Shown: piece by piece, positions 34,067 to 46,500 of the stretch | Position numbering within the stretch: the first letter of the stretch is position 1 | Layout of the letters: each line of letters begins with the position of its first letter | From: Diphasiastrum complanatum | Taxonomy: Eukaryota; Streptophyta; Lycopodiopsida; Lycopodiales; Lycopodiaceae | NCBI GenBank assembly: GCA_029204225.1 | Contig: CM055099.1 | Location: 47,736,542-47,800,541 of the forward strand | Length of the DNA: 64,000 bases | Direction: 5' to 3' | Position numbers and translations under genes: made by a program | The notes under the pieces: generated by a model | Told to the model about the DNA's origin: nothing | Databases searched by the model: none | Seen by the model: only the letters and a program-made list of their open reading frames with translations

Positions 34067-36066
34067 GTATTGTTTGGCAAAAAGCCAAATCTAAGTGATT
34101 TGAAAGCTTTTGGATGTACTTATTATGTACATATTCCTTTAGAAACAAGGAAAAAGGAAGATGCCACTTCTTTCAAAGGCATCTTTGTTGGTTATAGTGA
34201 AAGTAAGAAAGCTTATAGGATATTTGATCCTATTACAAAAAAAAGTTGTTGCTAGTATAGATGTACTTTTTGATGAATCTCTCCAAGCCAAAAAGGAAGG
34301 TGACTTCCAACAACACTCAACTTGTCAAGGATCATGTTGTGGCCGAGGAGGAGCTTCATGAAGATGAAGACCAAGTGGAACTTACTCAAAGTCCAAGGGT
34401 GCCAAGAAGATCAACAAGGACAAGGATTGAGCCATCAAGGCTCACTTATAGTGACAAAGGGGAGCAAAGGGAAGATTCTCAACTACTCAACTCTTATACT
34501 TTCTTGACTATTATGCTTGAAGAACCAGTAGTTTTGAGGAAGCAAATAAGTCTCAATATTGGAGGAAAGCTATGCAAGTAGAGTTTGATGCATTAATGGA
34601 AAATCAAACTTGGAAGCTTGTTGATTTACCTTATGGAAAGAAGCCTCTTACTTGTAAATGGATATATAGATTGAAATATAATCAAGATGGTTCCATTCAT
34701 AAATATATAGCTAGACTTGTAGCAAAAGGTTTTTTGCAAGTCAAAGGCATAGATTATGATGAAACCTTTGCACCCGTTGCAAAGCTTGTGACCATTAGAT
34801 TAATCATATGTCTTGCTACTTCTTTCAATTGGGAGCTCTTCCAACTTGATGTGACAAATGCTTTCTTGAATGCATTCTTGGAAGAGGAAATCTACATGTG
34901 CCAACCCGAGGGCTTCATCAAAGATGGAGAAGAAGACAAGGTGTGTTTCTTGAAGAAGAATCTTTATGGACTCAAGCAAGCACCAAGAGCATGGTACTCT
35001 AGGTTGCATTCCTATCTTATTTCCATTAGATTTGTTGTATTATGAACCATAATTGTACTACAAATGTAATGATGGGAAGATCATTATCTTAGTTTTATAT
35101 GTTGATGACATTATACTCACAGGAAATGATCTAGATGGCATCAAAAATGTAAAAATTTCCTTGTCTAGTGAACTTAGAATGGTAGATCTAGGACTTCTTA
35201 AAGTTATACTTGGAATAGAAGTCACTAGAAGTAATGATTTTACTTTCATATGTCAATCTAAGTATGCTAGATCAATCTTAGCAAAATTTGGCATGATTGA
35301 TTGTAAAGGAGTTGAAACTCCCATGGAACTAAATATAAAAGTTTCTAAGGAAAGTGATGAAGCATCCTTTGAGAACGTCACTACCTATAGAATGCTTATT
35401 GGTTCCTTGATATACTTAACCATCACTAGACCAGATCTTAGTTTTTGTGTTGGCAAATTGAGTCAATACATGCAAAGTCCATTAATACGTCATTGGAAAG
35501 GAGCAAAAAGGGTGTTAAGGTACATCTTGGCTACAAAAGACTTTGACATAGTTTATGAAAGGAGTAATATTTGTTTAAAGAGCATATTCGGACTCAAGTT
35601 TTGCAGGTGACAAGATGGATAAAGATCCATAAGTGCATTTGCTACATTCTTATGTGGAGGAGCTATATCTTGGCTTTCCAAAAAGCAAGATACCATCTCT
35701 CTTTCATCAACAGAATTCGAGTATAAAGCTATGGCAGCAACAACAAAGGAGGTTCTTTGGCTTAAAAGGCTTTTGGAGGAGCTACATGTGATCAAGGATG
35801 AAGACATTCCATGCATATATTGTGACAATCAAGCAGCTCAACAACTTGCAAACAATCTAGTCTTCCATACTCAAACAAAGCACATTGAGATTTCACATCA
35901 TTTCATGAGGGAGAAAGTGCAAGCAAAAGAGATCAAGCTTATTCATGTTTCATCATCAGATTGCATTGCTGATATACTCACCAAGGCATTGCCTAAAGAT
36001 CCATTTGTAAAATTAAGATTGGCTCTTGGAGTTATAGATAGATCTATGCTAGATTTACCAAGCTAG
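34067..36066 (+). pseudogene. Copia RT and RNase H (second half of split pol)
   Basis: Resumes with LFGKKPNLSDLKAFGC, the codons after TPYEV at 27916 once one copy of GTATT is discounted. RT: CKWIYRLKYNQDGS, DVTNAFLNAFLEEEIYM, GLKQAPRAWYSRL, then a stop near 35042; YVDDIILTGND (35100), GVETPME, LIGSLIYLTITRPDLSF. RNase H is shifted near 35590 (Ser-Asp-Ser-Ser-Phe-Ala-Gly in another frame), then AISWLSKKQDTISLSSTE, YCDNQAAQQLANN and ADILTKALPKDPF to the stop at 36064. Frameshifts near 34250, 34540, 35042 and 35600 disable it, while active-site motifs remain readable. It is a clear relative of the intact copy at 29403. Confidence 0.9.
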
Positions 36067-36078
36067 ATTTTTTAGGAG

Positions 36079-36787
36079 TGTGAAAAAAGCAAAAATAAGT
36101 TTGGTAGAGGCCAAAAATATTGTATATAGGATAAACACACATGTGTGGAGCCTGTTCCCACGTATGAAACTAGTGTACTTGTCATGTACCATAATCATAT
36201 ATGTTGTACATATGATTTATTCAAGTTCTAGTGGCTAAAATGGCCAAAATCTAGTTTTCTAGAGATATGACAAATGGCATCAATCTATTGATTGCATGAG
36301 CCAAATATTTTGAGTAGGTGTCACATCCCATGTGTAGAGGACAACTCACACGTGTGGAAATAGCTGAAGTAGATGAGTTTTTGCTTCTAGAAGATTTCCA
36401 TGAAGATCTACATATAGTAGAAAATTGGACCAAAAATTGCCCAAAATGGAAAGTTTGATCCAAGTGTCAAAATTGCATGATGATGACAAGGCATCCTCAC
36501 GCGTGTGAAATCTGATGCATGATCAGTACCTCGAGCTCCAAGAAGTGTATATATAGAGGCATATTTGGCCATAATCAATGTGAGACATCAATCTTGATTT
36601 TGGAAGCAATTTTGTGTGATTCTCTCCATTTGTCTATATTTGTTTTGATTGTTTTGAGGTTCTATCATAGTGTACTTGATTTTCAGGTTGGAGTCCGTAC
36701 TCAGACAGAGTCTCACACGTGTGAAACCATAAAGTATACCTACCTTCATTAATGATTGTTCTTGTTAGGATTTTATGTCTAGAATTG
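36079..36787 (+). repeat. 3' LTR of the host copia, 3'-truncated
   Basis: Matches 24589-25299 and then ends at TCTAGAATTG. The last roughly 112 nt of the LTR are missing and gypsy-internal or unrelated sequence follows. CACACGTGTG occurs at about 36346 and 36714; the matching 5'-LTR site near 25227 is degenerate. Confidence 0.85.
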
Positions 36788-37317
36788 CTGATTTCTTGCA
36801 TTTGATGCTAGGAATGGGGCTGTTAACTCATTAGAGTAGCTGCAGTAATCTGGTTTGAGTTACAACTCTCTGAGACTTGATGGCTCTCCTAGAGATTTTA
36901 GATGACTGAATTGTGATATTTTAGAATATTTGGATATTCTAAGAATATTTGTACCAAGAAGCCTTAGTTTCTACAAGATATTGAAATAGAATTTCTTTAG
37001 CTTTTGGATTTGATTTCTGAAAAAAGTAAAGTCACCCAGTGTTTCATGTAATCTGGATTACATGAAGGTGATGAACTTTTATTTTGGAGTAGATCAACCC
37101 ATTGAAAGGATTTATAGCTTAGTGTATCTTTGAGGATTTGAGTTAGTATTCATGAGTAGAGACAAGCAATTGAATTGTTGCATCTTTGAGTGCTTATTCA
37201 GATAGAAAGATCAGACTAAGAATAATGATTCGTGGAAAAGACTAAAAGCTTAAGGAATAGTTTCATGTTTTTTTTTTTTTCTGTCCTGAGGATAGAACCT
37301 GTTTAAGGGAGGAAGAA
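36788..37317 (+). other. 3' internal tail of the gypsy element
   Basis: Non-coding stretch between the nested copia and the gypsy 3' LTR. It ends in a run of 12 or more Ts, then AAGGGAGGAAGAA, a polypurine tract directly before TGTTATGG at 37318. No protein motif seen. Confidence 0.6.
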
Positions 37318-37807
37318 TGTTATGGCCATATTCCGTTAAGGACATGAAATAGTCCTAATATGGTAGATCGGCCCTCCAGTGTTCGAGATTATTGGTCACG
37401 CCTAGATTTCATTCCATGTCAAGGCCTGTTGGTGACTAATGACCTTGAGAGGACCCAGACACTCTAATTGAGACATATGGAGTAATGCATGTACATGTGA
37501 CTATTATAGGCAGGAGGTATGCATGAAGAGCTGTGATTTATTTATAGTTGACTTGCATGGGGATTGCATGGGTTCATGCACAGGATCCTACTCTCTATAT
37601 ATTGAGGTAGAGATTATTCTATCGACGACTTTGGTCTAGGTTATTTGTAGAGCTCTTCTCCTCTTGCTATCACATGGCATGGCATGGGTGCTAGATCCAG
37701 GAGGATTCTCCAAGAGGGATCTAGGATTGGTTGGGTGGTTTTGCTCCATAGTCTCTCTTGTGTTATCTTGTCCTCATCTTAGGGGTTTTTCCCTAGTGGT
37801 CTTTACA
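37318..37807 (+). repeat. Gypsy 3' LTR, full length
   Basis: 490 bp, TGTTATGGCC...TTTACA. TATA-like CTCTATATATTGAGG lies near 37594, within the part missing from the 5' LTR. The 5' copy therefore lacks the likely core promoter. Confidence 0.85.
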
Positions 37808-38050
37808 ATAGCCCATGCAAAGGGGTCCCAGTTCGCCCAAAAAGAACTATAGAGTTTTTAAACAAAATTAGTCTTAGAATTGGCTATTAAGATTTATTTT
37901 GGCTGATGTATGCCTGATTTCATCTATGTAACCTCGGGTTTGGTTTTTTAATATAAAAAGATATCTGAGATTTTGCAGGACATCCTTTTCCTTGAGACCC
38001 AAAAAGCTGAGACCGAAGAATTTGAAGAGAATCGGCATCAACCCATCAGC
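37808..38050 (+). repeat. Right part of the LTR split by the gypsy element
   Basis: Continues the LTR that begins at 18768: AGGGGTCCCAG...CGCCCAAAA, TTAGAATTGGC, TTAATATAAAAAG (TATA-like, 37950) and TTTTGCAGG follow in the same order and spacing as in the minus-strand LTR at 15186 to 14900. The right end is not defined; I place it near 38050 only because similarity fades. Confidence 0.5.
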
Positions 38051-38615
38051 AGGAGTTCCTGTGCAAATCACTGACAAACCGACAAAACTGAACTAAGGGA
38101 GGAAACAACAATGCCGGCAAACATCACTCAAAGTGATATTAGGATCAAAGAATAGGACCTTGAAAGACAAGGGACAACCCTCCAAAAACAAGGATAGTCC
38201 TAAAAGGGTGTGACCCACCGCAAGTACTATGGGATATTTCAACTTGACAAAATGAAAAGAGAAAAAGAAAGAAAATTGAAGAGTCTCCCCCTCCTTGTAT
38301 AAAAGACAAGAGGAGACCACAACCTTAAAGACTCTTGGCTTTGGTCAAGGGGTCTTCCCTTTCAAAGATAAATAGGAAGTGGCAAAATGGGCAAGTCAAC
38401 TCTTTCCCACCTTCCAAAAATACAAAGTCTAAACATGGTCCAATGAGATGCAAGGCCTCCATGCACACTTAAATGGAAGTAATAGATAGATGACAAAAGC
38501 ACATGGGTGGTGAGCAAGAAGTCTTTATGGTGTGATTATGAGATAACCACCACTTTGGCTTCATTTCAAGGTGGCAAATCATTCCCATCTCCTATAGATA
38601 CTTAGGGATCTCCCT

Positions 38616-38704
<89 letters not shown>

Positions 38705-40512
38705 AAGAGAAGAATTCATTATGAAATTTGATTCCATATCTTCAAGAGAGAATTATGGATAAGCATTTTTTTTTCGAAGCAAGTAAGGTTTTATAGACCG
38801 CCTACATCTGTTTAGTAACAAGGTCATATAGATTTGAGTTTGGATGCGTTTGCATTTTGTGGTTATGCTCGTTCAGTTGAGTGAGTAAGGGAAAGTTTTG
38901 AAGTGAATCGTGTTATTTTTTTTATTTAGAGTTCGGGTTGAAATTATAGTTGTGCATAAAACATGTTGCGTGGTTAATTAAGGCAATGAGGGCTTTTTCA
39001 TTTCCGACTTAGTAAAAGAAGTTAAGATCAACCTCTTGAGGAGAAGATCTAGAGCCAAAGATGCCTAGATAAGCCAAAGAAACCAAGAACCAAGAAAAGA
39101 AAAAACCAAAAACAAGAAAAACATTGAAAAGAGGAAGAAATGAGAAGAATCTCACCCATAGATCTAAGTCATTCCACCTTTAGATCCTACACTAAGCTTG
39201 ACAACCTTAGTTGGCTTAGATCCTCATTCTTATCTCGTCGTTTATCCTCTCCCCACATGATTGGATTGAAACATACTGACTACACATGACTACTCACCCA
39301 GTTGGAGATCCAAAAACCCCTCTCATGTCCTCTAGATCCGTGTGATTAGGGAGGCACAAGACGGGTCCAACAATAATAAGTGACCTTACAAAAGCGAATG
39401 GCAATTTGTAACACATATTTATGTGTGGAAGTATCGTATGTTTCATGACTTTTGCATATGATAAAACAACCATAAAACTATGGAGAGTCTATTAGGTTGA
39501 GCCATGCATACATGATGTACAATGAATTGGGTGTGAAGGTCATTAAGACAACCCCTCCCCAAGTGTAAAGGATGGGAAGGGACACCCCTCTTTACAACTG
39601 AAATTTTTTGATGGGTCCCTTTCTCATCGCTATGGTTCTTTATTCTCCCTTTCTTTTCTTTCTATACGCCCTTTTATGAGCCTCATGTGCTTGTCAAAGT
39701 TTAATTATCGACTTGAGAACTCATGAAATGCCCAAAAAAATGAGTTAGATCGCCCGCTGGATAAATTTGATAATACGCAACTTTCAAATATCGTAATTTG
39801 TGTCAACTCAAATGTTTAAGTAAATCAATGGTCCAAATTGAATTTGGGGACCACCACTACCTAGGGCATAATAATGGAACCTCATTTTTTTCCACAAATT
39901 TTATTGGCTATAATTTTCAGCCCTCAATCAATATCATGGATAGTATCTTGAAAAAACGAATAAAATCATTAACAAAATATTGAAGGTTATGGATATAATT
40001 TTTTTGGGATTGTAGCTACACATGCACGACAATGGGTGTTATGGGTGTTTTGTCATTTTGTGAGCCCATGGTAAGAAGTCTTGCCATTATATCCTTACCA
40101 AAGACCCATTATCCAGTCATTAGTCTATTTGAGGGTTTTCAGTCCTTATTATTTGTTAGGGTTTTTTAATTTTAGGGTTTTATGCGTGTATGATATTTTA
40201 GGGTTTTCGATTTAAAAATTTTCTCCCCCTTCCTCTTAATTGGACGTGAACTCATATTGAGCAACAAACTGGAGTCAATCTCTAATTTCATGAGTTATGA
40301 GGCATCTAGCCTTTGCAGTATGAAATGGAACTCATTGGAGTATTATATGCTCTCACTTTTTAATGATATTCAAGACTACAAAGTAATCTAGAATATGAAC
40401 CAATCTTTCGAGCAAATCCTTGAGTATCTGATCAATGCCATATTGCAACTGAAAGCACTTCTGCTATGTTCTGTATATTATGTGCTGAGATGACTTTTAA
40501 TTGAGGACTTAA
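38051..40512. other. Unassigned non-coding stretch with (GA)42
   Basis: About 2.4 kb without a convincing gene. It lies between the split LTR and the 3' end of the host gene. It may include internal sequence of the element whose LTR was split, plus the gene's 3' flank. RT remains of the copia cut at 18767 were looked for here and not found. Confidence 0.4.
38618..38701. repeat. (GA)42 microsatellite
   Basis: Uninterrupted 84-bp GA run. Confidence 0.95.
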
Positions 40513-43500
40513 TTATTTGGGTTTCCTCCGATTCTTGGTCTGTACTGCTACTGTGGCTAGCTCAGCCTCCCTTCTGAAACTTGCAGCTTTCTGCTCCGCG
40601 AAGTGTCTTGCCACTGAGACAGCTTCCAGCTTCTGCTCGTAGAATTTGGCATCCTCTTCTGCTATTTTTCTATAATGTTTTGCAACTTCGAAAGCTTTTG
40701 CTCGCATTTCAGATTCTCTTAGAAATTTAACAGCATATTCCTCCGCCTGTGGGTGTTGTGAGGAAGGTTAGTCCGGTTGGAATCACGAACTTGTGAATTA
40801 AATAATTTAGTTTAGAATCTATGGGTTGTAGAGGCAGTGCATCTAAGCTTAGTAATTACCGAAAGTAAGAACAATCAGTTAAAGAGCTTCCAACTCATGC
40901 TAATACCTTGTCTGCAGCCCGAATTGCAGCTTGCTCAGCTTTTTTGCGCTGCATAACCTCGTTGTCAGCATCTCTTTTTGCTTTCTTTGTTGCAAGGCAA
41001 GCTTTCTGAAGTTCGAAACTTAGCCTATTAATTTCCTGTTCATGAGATATGAAGAAAATAATCACAGGCATGTGAGTCGCATTGGATAGGATACATATCT
41101 AGTTAACGTTTTGTGCTCTACTTTATCTTTCAGCCAAAGTTACCTGTTCCCAATTAACCAGAATGTGCCGATGTACTCACCCTGGAATGCTCTCTCTCCA
41201 GCGAAGAGAGGCTTTCTTGCAGCTGTCCTGTAGATATTGCTTCGTAATCTACTACTTCGGTTAATATACTTGACCTCACCGATTCTCTCTCCAATTCAGG
41301 AGACCCGAGTGGAGTTGTCTTCTCACTGGCAAGATGCAGCTGCTTGAGACGATCTTCAAACGTAATGATGGGAGATCTGTGAGGGGATGCTTGTGCGGCC
41401 AGCATTCCTTCGAAAGCCTCTACCCTGACAGGTGCAATTGGATAATCGATCTTAGCGTCATCGTCAAATGAAAATGAGCTACGTTCAAGTCGCTCCATTT
41501 CGGAGCGACTCGACCAAGAACTTGAACCCGCGCTTCCCAAATCCTGGACATCCTCTTGATCCTCTTCGGGAACATCCTTGATGAAGTAGTCCGGAAAATA
41601 CCCAGCTTTTTTTACACGATTTTGCACTAATTTCATATGTCGATTGGTAGGACGTTCTAATTTTGGCCCAAGGGAAGGTCGCATAAAGATCTTACGCGCA
41701 GTATCGTCAGCTGGGAAACCTCTTATTGGGTTACGGAGCCTCCTAAGAATATCAGCCTCAGAATAATCATCAACGGTGTCTATTGAACTTGACTTTGATC
41801 GGATGAGTCCGTATGGAGCAGGCTTAGTTTCGTGTGGCAGCTCAAAAACGCGATGAGAATATGTGCATCCTTGGTTTTGAAATTGAGATAACTCTGACAA
41901 GTTAGAGGCAGAACTCCCCCCTTGCGACGACGATCCGAGATCCTCTTCAATAACTCCCGCTGTGACAAGATTAACATCACATCAGCATTTTAAACTCTCA
42001 ACAACGTATGATTTATCATTTCAAATCCAGGATCAACTGCTGTCATGACATCTTTCTCTCTTTTCCACTTTCGTTAACGTTCATGTTGCTCATGTTGCAC
42101 TAGTACATACTTCTTTCTTTGATCATAAATTTGCTCTCTGACAACAGCAATCAACTCACATATAAACTGTAATTAACTGTGTCTACCGAAATCTGATTCT
42201 GAAGCTTGTAAAATGCTTGCAGATTGACCTTTGAAAGACGAACTACTGAAGCCATCACCACCAACACCGGCAACACCAGCATCCACTTCGCTGCTAGGCG
42301 GCGACAGCAATACATTGGGGTGTGAATCATCAGTTATCGAACACAGAGGAGAGTTTTTTTCAGCAGTGGTTGCATCTTTTACAGAATAAAGTCGTCCTCT
42401 GCGAATTGCCAAGACAGCACAAGATGGAGGCGAATGCTTGGATATGTAGGCAGATAGTCCTTGGCTCCTCAGCTTCTTCCTGCAAGCTTTGAGTACTCTA
42501 CATGGATACAACATTATAACACCACATGATCGATCATACAGGAGATTGAGTTTCACTTATTAAACTTATCATCCTTGTTCATTCTTTATAGAAAAACTGA
42601 ACAAATTTGAGCTATTGTTAGCAAAAGCGAAATAAGAACCTTGTACAACACAAAGCTCTTGCCATAATATCTGAAAATTTGGGTTTCCTCATTTCTCTAA
42701 TGAAAATGTCATTCCTAAGATGAATGGATGAAAACTAGCTTAGTAGTCATTATGCAAGACAAATGGGTGAGGCTGAAAATTTCATTGGTTGACATTTACT
42801 ATCATCACTTTGACGTGAACATTCACGATTCCATAGATCAGCATTGATGATTTTTCAATGTAAAATCGAGTATGCACAATTTAACAATGAATGTACTTAT
42901 TGCAAAACTCATTTATGATTTTAGGATCAAAGGTATTCTGGTCTAAAATCTAACAGTTCATATTCATGATCTCACAATCATTATTCACAAAAGCAGTCAA
43001 GGCTTTAACAATTGGCAATATTCATGATTTCAAGATTCAATATTCACAAATTTCAAGATTTAGTATTCTTGAATTAAGATTCAATGTTCACAATTTCAAT
43101 ATTCAAGCATTTCAATTTCAACATGCATAGAAATGGCCTTGATGTTTTGAATAAATTGGTCACTCACAAACTCACAATTAGTCATCGTGAAAGTAGTCAC
43201 AAATTTCATAGTTTCACAATTTGAAATGTAGAATCCACAAAAGTCTTCAAGAAATTTCACAATGCAGTATTCAAGAATGCCACAATGAATGCCACCATTC
43301 AATAATAGTAAAAAATGCATGATTTAATAGTTATGAGCATCACGATGCAATATTCACAATTTTGCTAGTCTTATTTACGATTCTATGATTCAACATTCAT
43401 GATTTAAAATCGTGATGATCATGTAGTCTTCAAGACATCTTTAATTGTAAAGTTCACCAACTTATCCAATTTGTGAAACTTTCTTTAAGACTTGCCAAAA

Positions 43501-46500
43501 TAATCGATGAAGTAATCATGAAATGTCAAAAAATAACTTGAATGATCATGAATTCTTGATCACAATCATTGCATACTACTCATGTAACAATTCATCAAAA
43601 TTACATCAAGATGTGAAATTGCTAAATACATTACACAACTTTGTACTAAGTTCCCTATTAAATTACTTCAAAAATACCCAGTAATCATTTTGAAGTATGT
43701 GTTGCGCACTTTGCAAGAGTTACACACATGCACCTATTAGAGCTAGCCTACATGTGTATCATGTTGGCCTGAATCTGAAAAAAAAATATCTTAAAAAAAT
43801 ATCACCCAAGAGTGAAAATCAGAAATTGCCTAATTCAAAGCCCCAACGTTTGCACTCTTATGTGATCACAGAAGAGTTTGAGGAGCATGCCTCTACCTGA
43901 TTCATCATGGCTACTCTCGGACCATAGCATACCTATTCATGAAGGACGAGCAACAAGATTTGTAGGTCTAGGATAATCATGGAGTGCATTATTTTAGGTT
44001 TTAATTGAGTGAAATCCTTGGTTTTTGTGCGCCTATACGATCTAGTCCCCTAATCATGACATATTTAATTTCTAGGGTTTGTAAGCTACACGAGCATTCT
44101 AACTATGTGAAGTTGCATCAAAGTAGAGAAGAATGAAATGAACAACGAAGAGTGTGCATCTAAGTTTTCTAGCTGACCCGTTTGTGGTATCAAAGGGTGT
44201 AAGCGGGTGAACGCTTTGTTAATCTAAGATACTACAAGATCATCATGCTAGAACTATCATAAAGACACTTGAATCTAGAGTATGGAAATTTTGGAAAGAG
44301 GCCATGGATGGGGAGATGCAGTTGGCCTTAGAAGTATGGAAATTTTGGAAAGAGGCCATGGATGGGGAGATTCAGTTGGCCTTAGAGAAAATGGGATCTA
44401 GTCAAACTACTTGTTGGCGAATAGCTATATGTAGTAGGTAGGTGTTAAAGAGAAAATATAGTGCATGTGGCACTATGGAAAAATTCAAAGCATGATTCGT
44501 AGTGAAAGGATATTCCCAAGTGGAGGAGTTAGACTATGATGAAATTATTTTAGAATTTTGCAAGAATAATTATATGAAGTGAAGCTGATCATAGTGTCTG
44601 CTTCAAACATGTTGATATTCATTTTGTTGTCTTGTTGTTATATGTCAATAACATTCTTGTCATAGGTAATAGCAAGAAAATTATCCAAGAAATAAAGTCT
44701 CAACTGACATCTCATTTTGAGATGAAGGTCGAGAGGCACTTTATTATCTAGGTATTGACAAAAGAAATCATCAAAATAGGACGCTGTGGTTAACCCAAGA
44801 TAGATATGTTGAGAAGATATTACAAATTCATATTGCAAAACTACAAACACTTCAATGGTCCTATTCCTATAGGGGTCAAGTTATTTGCAAAACAATGTCC
44901 AATGGGAGCAACAAGAGATTAAAGAAACGTCACACACACCCTATGGAAGTGCTATTGGAAGTTTCATGTATCCTATGGTATGAGATTAGGCATTACTTGC
45001 AAATCATTGGTCAAATCAAAATGGAACATTCACTTAGCATATGCAACCTAAGAAGCATCTTGGGTATTTTTTTCAAACCATGAAAGGCTTTTTAATGTGT
45101 CTCTACAACCCTAGAGATGACATGTCCATTCTAGGCCACATGACACCACCAAAATGGGATTCTATAAGGCTTTATCAATCAAAGGCCATGGATTAGCTTC
45201 ACCATGATAAACTACCTTCATCTTTTCATGCCCCACCACCTTTCTCTCCTCCATGAAATATGAAGAAAAGCAAAGAGAGCTTCAAAAGACTTCATAATAT
45301 GTGGGTGATTGTCAACTTTTGTCATTTTCATTAGAAGAGGATTACCCAGAGTTTTCAGATAGCCATTAAGAGTGATATCTTGTATCCATGCAAGGAGAGC
45401 ATGCTTTAGGCATCTTGAGAGAGAAACAGTGTTGGAGATATGATTATTTCTAGAATGAAAGAAATGACAAATTTGGTGATAGTTCTATAGATGAGACATT
45501 TGAATGAAACTTTTGGTCTATAATTATGTGTCTCATTTACCCCTTTTTTTTTATTTTTGTGTCTTTGGCTTTAAATTTAAAGCAAGTTCACAAAATTAAG
45601 CATATAAAACCTTTCAAGTAACTTATTAATAACTTAAGAAATGTGTTATATTCTTGTCTTCATACTTCTAGTACTAAAAAATAGTGCAATGGACCTAAGT
45701 CCATTTTTTAAAAACTCAAGTGATTATAGGGTTCTAGTTTAGTCAAACTAGTAGTACCTCATGTCAAAGTGATATCATCAACATTTAATACTAGGATAAG
45801 TACTTCACCTTCACGATAAGTGGGATATAGATTTGGATTCGCCTTATTTTTCACGAAATTCTTTTTGATTAAAGCAAACATCAATATTCTTGGGATTGTG
45901 AAGTTTTCACACGTGAGGACACCTCAAAGTGTGTGAATGATATCCTAAGATGTGTGTGATTGTACAAAGATCTTGGCAATGCTCTTGATTGATTCTACAA
46001 TCTATCTTGAAAATTCTAACGCAAGAGCACATAGAACATGCATGAATCATTCACCATCATACATTCACATGTAAGAGCAGATCGTGATGAAAAAAACTAA
46101 GAATATGGATTGCTCTCGGGTAGAGAGAGAAAGCAACAAAAGTGTGATGTGTAGAATCTTACAATCTCTCCAAAAAACTAAGTATAGAATCAATCGCTCC
46201 CTCTCTCAAATGGTGTCTTGAGCTCCAAGTGGTGTAGTCCACATACAATATGAACATATCTCCTCCTAATTTGATTGGTCTTGTGACGTAAGGACCCTTT
46301 AATATGATTGGACCAATTTCATAGATCTTTTACTTTTGATTGGTCAAATGACTTCATGACAACACATAGGAAAGTGTCACTAGCCCTCTACCATCTAGCC
46401 ATGTGTCGAGTGCCTACCCTACCTCGAGCTACATCACACACCAAAAATGGCCTAATCATCTACTAACATATGTAGTGAGGGGGGGGGAAGTCAAAGTATC

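Larger units (their letters stand above)
24589..36787 (+). mobile_element. Copia element, truncated 3' LTR, hosting a younger copia
   Basis: 5' LTR 24589-25410 (TGTGAAAAAAGC...TTCCACA), PBS 25411, gag start 26013, pol in two halves (to 27916 and from 34067), polypurine-like TTTTTTAGGAG at 36068-36078, and 3' LTR 36079-36787, which stops about 112 nt short of the full LTR. At that point the sequence jumps to unrelated DNA, so a deletion removed the 3' LTR end and any target duplication. The LTRs differ at scattered positions (about 95% identical by eye). Both LTR and coding sequence show it is related to the copia nested within it. Confidence 0.88.
18895..37807 (+). mobile_element. Gypsy element carrying two nested copia elements
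   Basis: LTRs at 18895-19215 and 37318-37807 start TGTTA[C/T]GGCCATATTCCG and end TTTACA. They are flanked by imperfect 5-bp duplications (ATATC on the left, ATAGC on the right; 4 of 5 match). PBS TTGGTATCAGAGC is at 19216-19228, and a polypurine-like AAGGGAGGAAGAA precedes the 3' LTR. The internal region is heavily decayed; the only clear protein trace is RT near 22050-22200. A copia was inserted at 24589. The LTRs are roughly 94% identical by eye where they align, so this insertion is older than the copia at 27917. Confidence 0.8.

Noticed and set aside
38093-38320. Minus-strand 75-codon open frame near the GA repeat
   Set aside because: Phe/Leu-rich translation of purine-rich DNA; no domain or splice context.
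38051-40512. RT and RNase H continuation of the copia interrupted at 18767
   Set aside because: Searched on both strands for RT and RNase H motifs (YVDD, AFLNG, STEAEY, TKPL) and found none; the rest of that element is lost or outside the window.
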